Source of the DNA: Prorocentrum cordatum
Lineage: Eukaryota > Sar > Dinophyceae > Prorocentrales > Prorocentraceae
Direction of reading: 5' to 3'
Assembly: GCA_963575745.1 (NCBI GenBank)
Contig: CAUYUJ010003670.1
Location: 356,086 to 420,085 of the forward strand
Length of the DNA: 64,000 bases
Shown here piece by piece: positions 60,932 to 64,000 of this stretch. The notes below the pieces were generated by a model, which saw nothing but the letters and a program-made list of their open reading frames with translations, made no database searches and was not told the origin of the DNA. Each line of letters starts with the position of its first letter. Within the stretch, counting starts at the first letter, position 1. The position numbers and the translations under genes are program-made.

Positions 60932-61665
60932 GCAAGGCCGCCGCCTGCGCCGTGCTCAAGGCGCAGAAGGCTCCGTATCTCCTGGATCTCTTCGCCGGTG
61001 GTGGAGGGGTCGCCGCGTGGGCTCGCAAGCTGGGGGTACCTGCCATCAGCTTAGACCTTCGGCAGGGTGCTGATCAGGATGTGTGCAGTGCTGCCAACCT
61101 CCGCATCATCGCGGATCATTTTCGCCGTGGTCTCATTCGTGCTGTGATGATTGCGCCTCCGTGCGCGTCCTTCTCGCTGGCCCGGAACAGGTACCCCGTC
61201 AGGAGTGCCCAGTTTCCTCAGGGCCTACCACGATTGCGAGCCCATGATCGTGAAACAGTAAAGATGGGAAACTTATGTTTATCTGTCGCAGTCTACATCA
61301 TTCGGTTGTGCGTTCATTTCAAGACCCCTTATGCTATGGAGAATCCAATGGGCTCGTACTTGTGGCGGCAAGATAATGTGGCCGCTCATGTTCTTCCGCA
61401 CTCGTGGGCTATAGACCTGCATCAGTGCGCTTTCGGTGCTCATTGGAGGAAATCCACGCGCATTGTCATCGGCTGCCCTACCGAGTCAGGCAACCTGGCT
61501 ATCATTTTCCCGGATCGCCTCAGATGCCACGGGAAGCATGGTTTCTGCTCGTTCCGTCCTGGTCATAAACATTTGATTCTGGAGGGTAAAACGATGACCT
61601 CGAGGGCCGCCCAATATCCTTATCGTCTGGCAAAGTTCCTCGCAAAGATCCTACTCGACTTGTAA
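60931..61665 (+). CDS. DIRS-like element C5-methyltransferase-like domain
   Basis: Open in the -1 frame relative to the preceding ORF and continuous from far upstream, so there is no ATG of its own nearby; a -1 shift, a mutation or splicing must supply it. Motifs: PYLLDLFAGGGGVAAWARKL (cofactor-binding motif I), AISLDLRQG (motif II acidic), MIAPPCASFSLAR (motif IV with Cys), YAMENPMGSYLW (ENV-like), HQCAFGAHWRKSTRIVIGC, GHKHLILEGK and AAQYPYRLAKFLAKILL. These are hallmarks of C5-cytosine methyltransferases, closest in style to short phage-type enzymes. DIRS elements classically carry a Dam-like adenine methylase; the PPC and ENP motifs argue against that here. Stop TAA 61663-61665. Confidence 0.75.
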   Translation, partial: SKAAACAVLKAQKAPYLLDLFAGGGGVAAWARKLGVPAISLDLRQGADQDVCSAANLRIIADHFRRGLIRAVMIAPPCASFSLARNRYPVRSAQFPQGLPRLRAHDRETVKMGNLCLSVAVYIIRLCVHFKTPYAMENPMGSYLWRQDNVAAHVLPHSWAIDLHQCAFGAHWRKSTRIVIGCPTESGNLAIIFPDRLRCHGKHGFCSFRPGHKHLILEGKTMTSRAAQYPYRLAKFLAKILLDL

Positions 61666-61798
61666 TATGTGCAGTGCTGCGTTCTTCGTTTCTTCGAGGC
61701 TTTCTCGCACTACATCAGGGTTGACGCCTTCCCGCACCTCCGTACGGCAATGGTCTGGGTACCGCTGCGCTGAGAACTTCGACTATGCCAAAGAGTTT

Positions 61799-61903
61799 GG
61801 ATTTTTGTATTCTGGCTTCTGTCTTGCACGTCTGACGGCTCTCGAGAACCTTGGCGGAATCCATTCGGTATCAGATTGCACCACCGAAAAACAATCACTA
61901 GCA
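61799..61903 (+). repeat. Split direct repeat B1
   Basis: 105 bp, from GGATTTTTGTATTCTGGC to AAACAATCACTAGCA, matching B2 at 62072-62176. It is joined without spacer to A2. Confidence 0.93.
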
Positions 61904-61996
61904 TGGTTGTGCGATGCACGGTCTTGCTATGAGTGTTTAGTCTGTTGCACCCCCGCAGTTATCACCCGTTTCCATAACTGCCTGGGCTCAAGCTTG
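61904..61996 (+). repeat. Split direct repeat A2
   Basis: 93-bp copy of A1 placed directly after B1. A 75-base unique spacer (61997-62071) separates it from B2. Confidence 0.93.
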
Positions 61997-62071
61997 CCCG
62001 CCCTCGGCCACCCTGGACCTGTGTGCATAGTGCACAAACCTTTCACCTCCTTCTACCCCCTAACGGGGAGC

Positions 62072-62176
62072 GGATTTTTGTATTCTGGCTTCTGTCTTGC
62101 ACGTCTGACGGCTCTCGAGAACCTTGGCGGAATCCATTCGGTATCAGATTGCACCACCGAAAAACAATCACTAGCA
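62072..62176 (+). repeat. Split direct repeat B2 (right end)
   Basis: 105-bp copy of B1 forming the right end of the element. The next base resumes the interrupted LINE ORF1. Confidence 0.93.
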
Positions 62177-62991
62177 AGCGATGGGTTCAATCCCGCAGAG
62201 CACAAGTCCAAGGTGGAGCAGAAGTTTGCCTCAGTGGACAGTCAGCTCGTGGAGCTCAGGAGGCTCGTGGGAGTTCTTTGATCCGATCGTGGGCCGCTCC
62301 GTTTTCGACCGCGGGCCAGATGGAGATATCTTGGTAGAAAAACGAAGCCTTTCACACCCATGTTGATCTTCAAGGGGTCGCTGGAATCCCCCCATGGAGG
62401 GGACAGGCTCAACAAACCCAAGTACTCGTTCCTGGGGAACGAGATGGCGACGAGGATCCAGATCCAGATCGCTGGCCAGAAAAACTTCGCGCGCAGGACG
62501 GCCTCGCAGATCCTGGGTTTTCTTCGTGGGCAAAGCAACCGTTGGGACGAGCTCTTGACCATCGATGCCCGAGGTGCCCAAACAGACCTCTCCATCGACT
62601 CTCACGATTCCCCTATGCCCTATGCCAGATCAAACGTGAGCATCTGGCCAAACATATTCGCACAGCTTGTCTTGATTCGTGCCCGAACGGAAGGGTCTTG
62701 ACCGACCGCGCCAAAGGTGTTGTTTCAATCGGATGGGAACGTATTGGCCAGGTAGAGCCTACTCCTAGAGATGCAGCGTCGACTGTTCGATGGGCAGGAT
62801 GGGCGGCATTCAAAATTATATACGAGGGCATTGACAAGGCCAGTGTCATCACCGCGACTCCGTCCACTGTGTCAGGGTCCGAGCCTGTGCAGTGGTCCTG
62901 TCAGTCTCCTTGCGGCCTGGTGGTGCGCTCATCCGTATCGTGCTCGCTTCTGCTGTGGCTCCTTGAGTGCTCGTGCTTTTTTCTATCATGA
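62177..62991 (+). pseudogene. LINE copy C ORF1, right part (frameshifted)
   Basis: Continues the frame left at 55060: SDGFNPAEHKSKVEQKFASV, then SQLVELRRLVGVL to TGA 62279-62281. Other frames continue protein-like: VGRSVFDRGPDGDILVEKRS, ILGFLRGQSNRWDELLTIDA, then KREHLAKHIRTACLDSCPNG and STVRWAGWAAFKIIYEGIDK. These suit the RNA-binding C-terminal half of a LINE ORF1. At least three frameshifts are present. No RT follows, so the copy was truncated or is disrupted by the AGT repeat. Confidence 0.5.
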
Positions 62992-63211
62992 ATGTGCCCG
63001 TCCTGACCGGGATCCTGAACTACCTTACGACGATGGTTTGCAAAGGGTAGTCGCAGTACTCGTCGAAGAAGTCGTAGTCGTATGAGTGGTGCTAGTAGTC
63101 GTTGCCGTAATCGTTGCCGTAGTAGAAGTAGTCGTAGAAGTAGTGGTAGTAGTGGTCGTAGTAGTAGTATTAGTCGTCGTAGCCGTAGTCGTAGTCGTAG
63201 TAGTTGAAGTC

Positions 63212-63255
<44 letters not shown>

Positions 63256-63335
63256 CGTAGTAGTAGTAGTAGTCGTAGTAGTAGTAGTCGTAGTAGTAGT
63301 AGTAGTAGTAGTAGTAGTTGTTGTTGTGGTGGTGA

Positions 63336-63375
<40 letters not shown>

Positions 63376-63504
63376 CGTGGTGAGAGCAGTCGTAGCTCTC
63401 GTACTCGTATTAGTATTCGTAGTAGAAGTCGTCGTGGTAGTAGTAGTAGTACTTGTAGTAGTCGTAGTAGTAATAGTAGTAGTAGTAGTAGTAGTAGTAG
63501 TAGC

Positions 63505-63544
<40 letters not shown>

Positions 63545-63631
63545 ATCGTGGTGAGAGCATTCGTAGCTCTCGTACTTGTATCAGTATTATTAGTAGAAGT
63601 CGTAGTGGTCGTAGTCGTAGTAGTAGTAGTC

Positions 63632-63665
<34 letters not shown>

Positions 63666-63679
63666 CAGTCGTAGTAGTC

Positions 63680-63726
<47 letters not shown>

Positions 63727-63878
63727 CTTAGTAGTAGTAGTAGTAGTAGTAGTCGTCGTCGTCGTAGTAGTCGTAGTAGTTGCATAGTAGTAGCAGTAGT
63801 AGTAAAAACAGTGGTTAGTGGTAGTGGTAGTAGCAGTAGTAGTAGCAGCAGCGGCCATCTCAGTAGTAGTATTATTGT

Positions 63879-63922
<44 letters not shown>

Positions 63923-64000
63923 TGGTGGTGTTGTAGTTGGTAGTCGTAGTAGTAGTAGTAGTAGTAGTAGTAGTCGTAGTAGTAATGTGTAGTAGTCGAT
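62992..64000. repeat. AGT trinucleotide repeat to window end
   Basis: From about 63045 an imperfect (AGT)n tract with CGT and GGT variants. A segment near 63361-63430 (GGTGAGAGCAGTCGTAGCTC) recurs at 63540-63600, showing higher-order duplication. Poly-Val, poly-Leu and poly-Thr frames are artefacts. Confidence 0.93.

Larger units (their letters stand above)
55061..62176 (+). mobile_element. DIRS-like tyrosine-recombinase retrotransposon with split direct repeats
   Basis: 7,116 bp with terminal structure A1 ... B1A2 ... B2. It encodes a small hydrophobic protein, a Gag-like protein, RT-RNase H-tyrosine recombinase, and a methyltransferase-like domain. B1 and A2 abut at 61903/61904, which reproduces the junction formed if the two element ends were joined in a circle. 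Removing 55061-62176 restores one continuous reading frame in the host ORF without any target duplication, as expected for recombinase-mediated insertion. Confidence 0.9.

Noticed and set aside
1-64000. tRNA, rRNA and U-snRNA genes
   Set aside because: I looked for cloverleaf-like box pairs and familiar rRNA words and saw none convincing; a covariance-model scan would be decisive.

Overview
The window looks like repeat-rich, high-GC nuclear DNA of a dinoflagellate. The strongest evidence is a perfect copy of the 22-nt dinoflagellate spliced leader at 23944-23965, with decayed copies at 4550-4571 and 54570-54591. Each sits at the 5' side of a LINE. Other pointers are splice acceptors of the AG|G type, kilobase-long microsatellites, and Ty1/copia and tyrosine-recombinase retroelements carrying methyltransferase-like domains. 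I cannot name the genus. A 100-base run of N (53901-54000) shows this is a draft assembly.

Layout. (1) 1-4126: the 3' end of a probable host alpha/beta-hydrolase gene. Two exons (207-352 and 3997-4126) are separated by a 3.6-kb intron packed with foldback elements, a 70-bp perfect palindrome and minisatellites. (2) 4550-10560: an old, stop-ridden LINE that starts with a degenerate spliced leader; its reverse transcriptase is split by 1.4 kb of TA-edged minisatellite. (3) 10.6-23.9 kb: mostly tandem repeats (90-bp and 84-bp arrays, about 1.9 kb of GAT/GAG repeat, a 51-base T run, a duplicated ACAGTGGTGGGG-type minisatellite) with no gene I can defend. (4) 23944-29.2k: a nearly intact LINE with ORF1 and an ORF2 (endonuclease, RT, zinc-knuckle tail) broken by one base. 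(5) 29.2-38.0 kb: repeats, one decayed unknown ORF, one candidate exon, and a second array of the 90-bp satellite. (6) 38001-48123: a structurally complete Ty1/copia element with 181-bp LTRs, a GCACT target duplication, a tRNA primer site, gag-protease, an extra Cys-motif ORF, a C5-methyltransferase-like domain, and integrase-RT-RNase H. (7) 49.2-50.5 kb: CA repeat, then unrecognised sequence and a second copy of a foldback family from the start of the window. (8) 55061-62176: a DIRS-like tyrosine-recombinase retroelement inserted precisely into a third LINE ORF1 fragment. (9) 62992-64000: AGT trinucleotide repeat.

How the parts relate. The coding content is almost wholly retroelement. The copia element and the DIRS-like element are different retrotransposon classes, yet both encode a related methyltransferase-like domain with PPC..FS and ENP/EHP motifs. 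That is the most interesting signal here. The DIRS-like element has the split direct repeats A1-ORFs-B1A2-B2 expected for circular-intermediate replication. Its ORFs overlap as TGATG and ATGA, which suggests coupled translation. The spliced-leader relics show that LINE transcripts were trans-spliced before being copied back into DNA.
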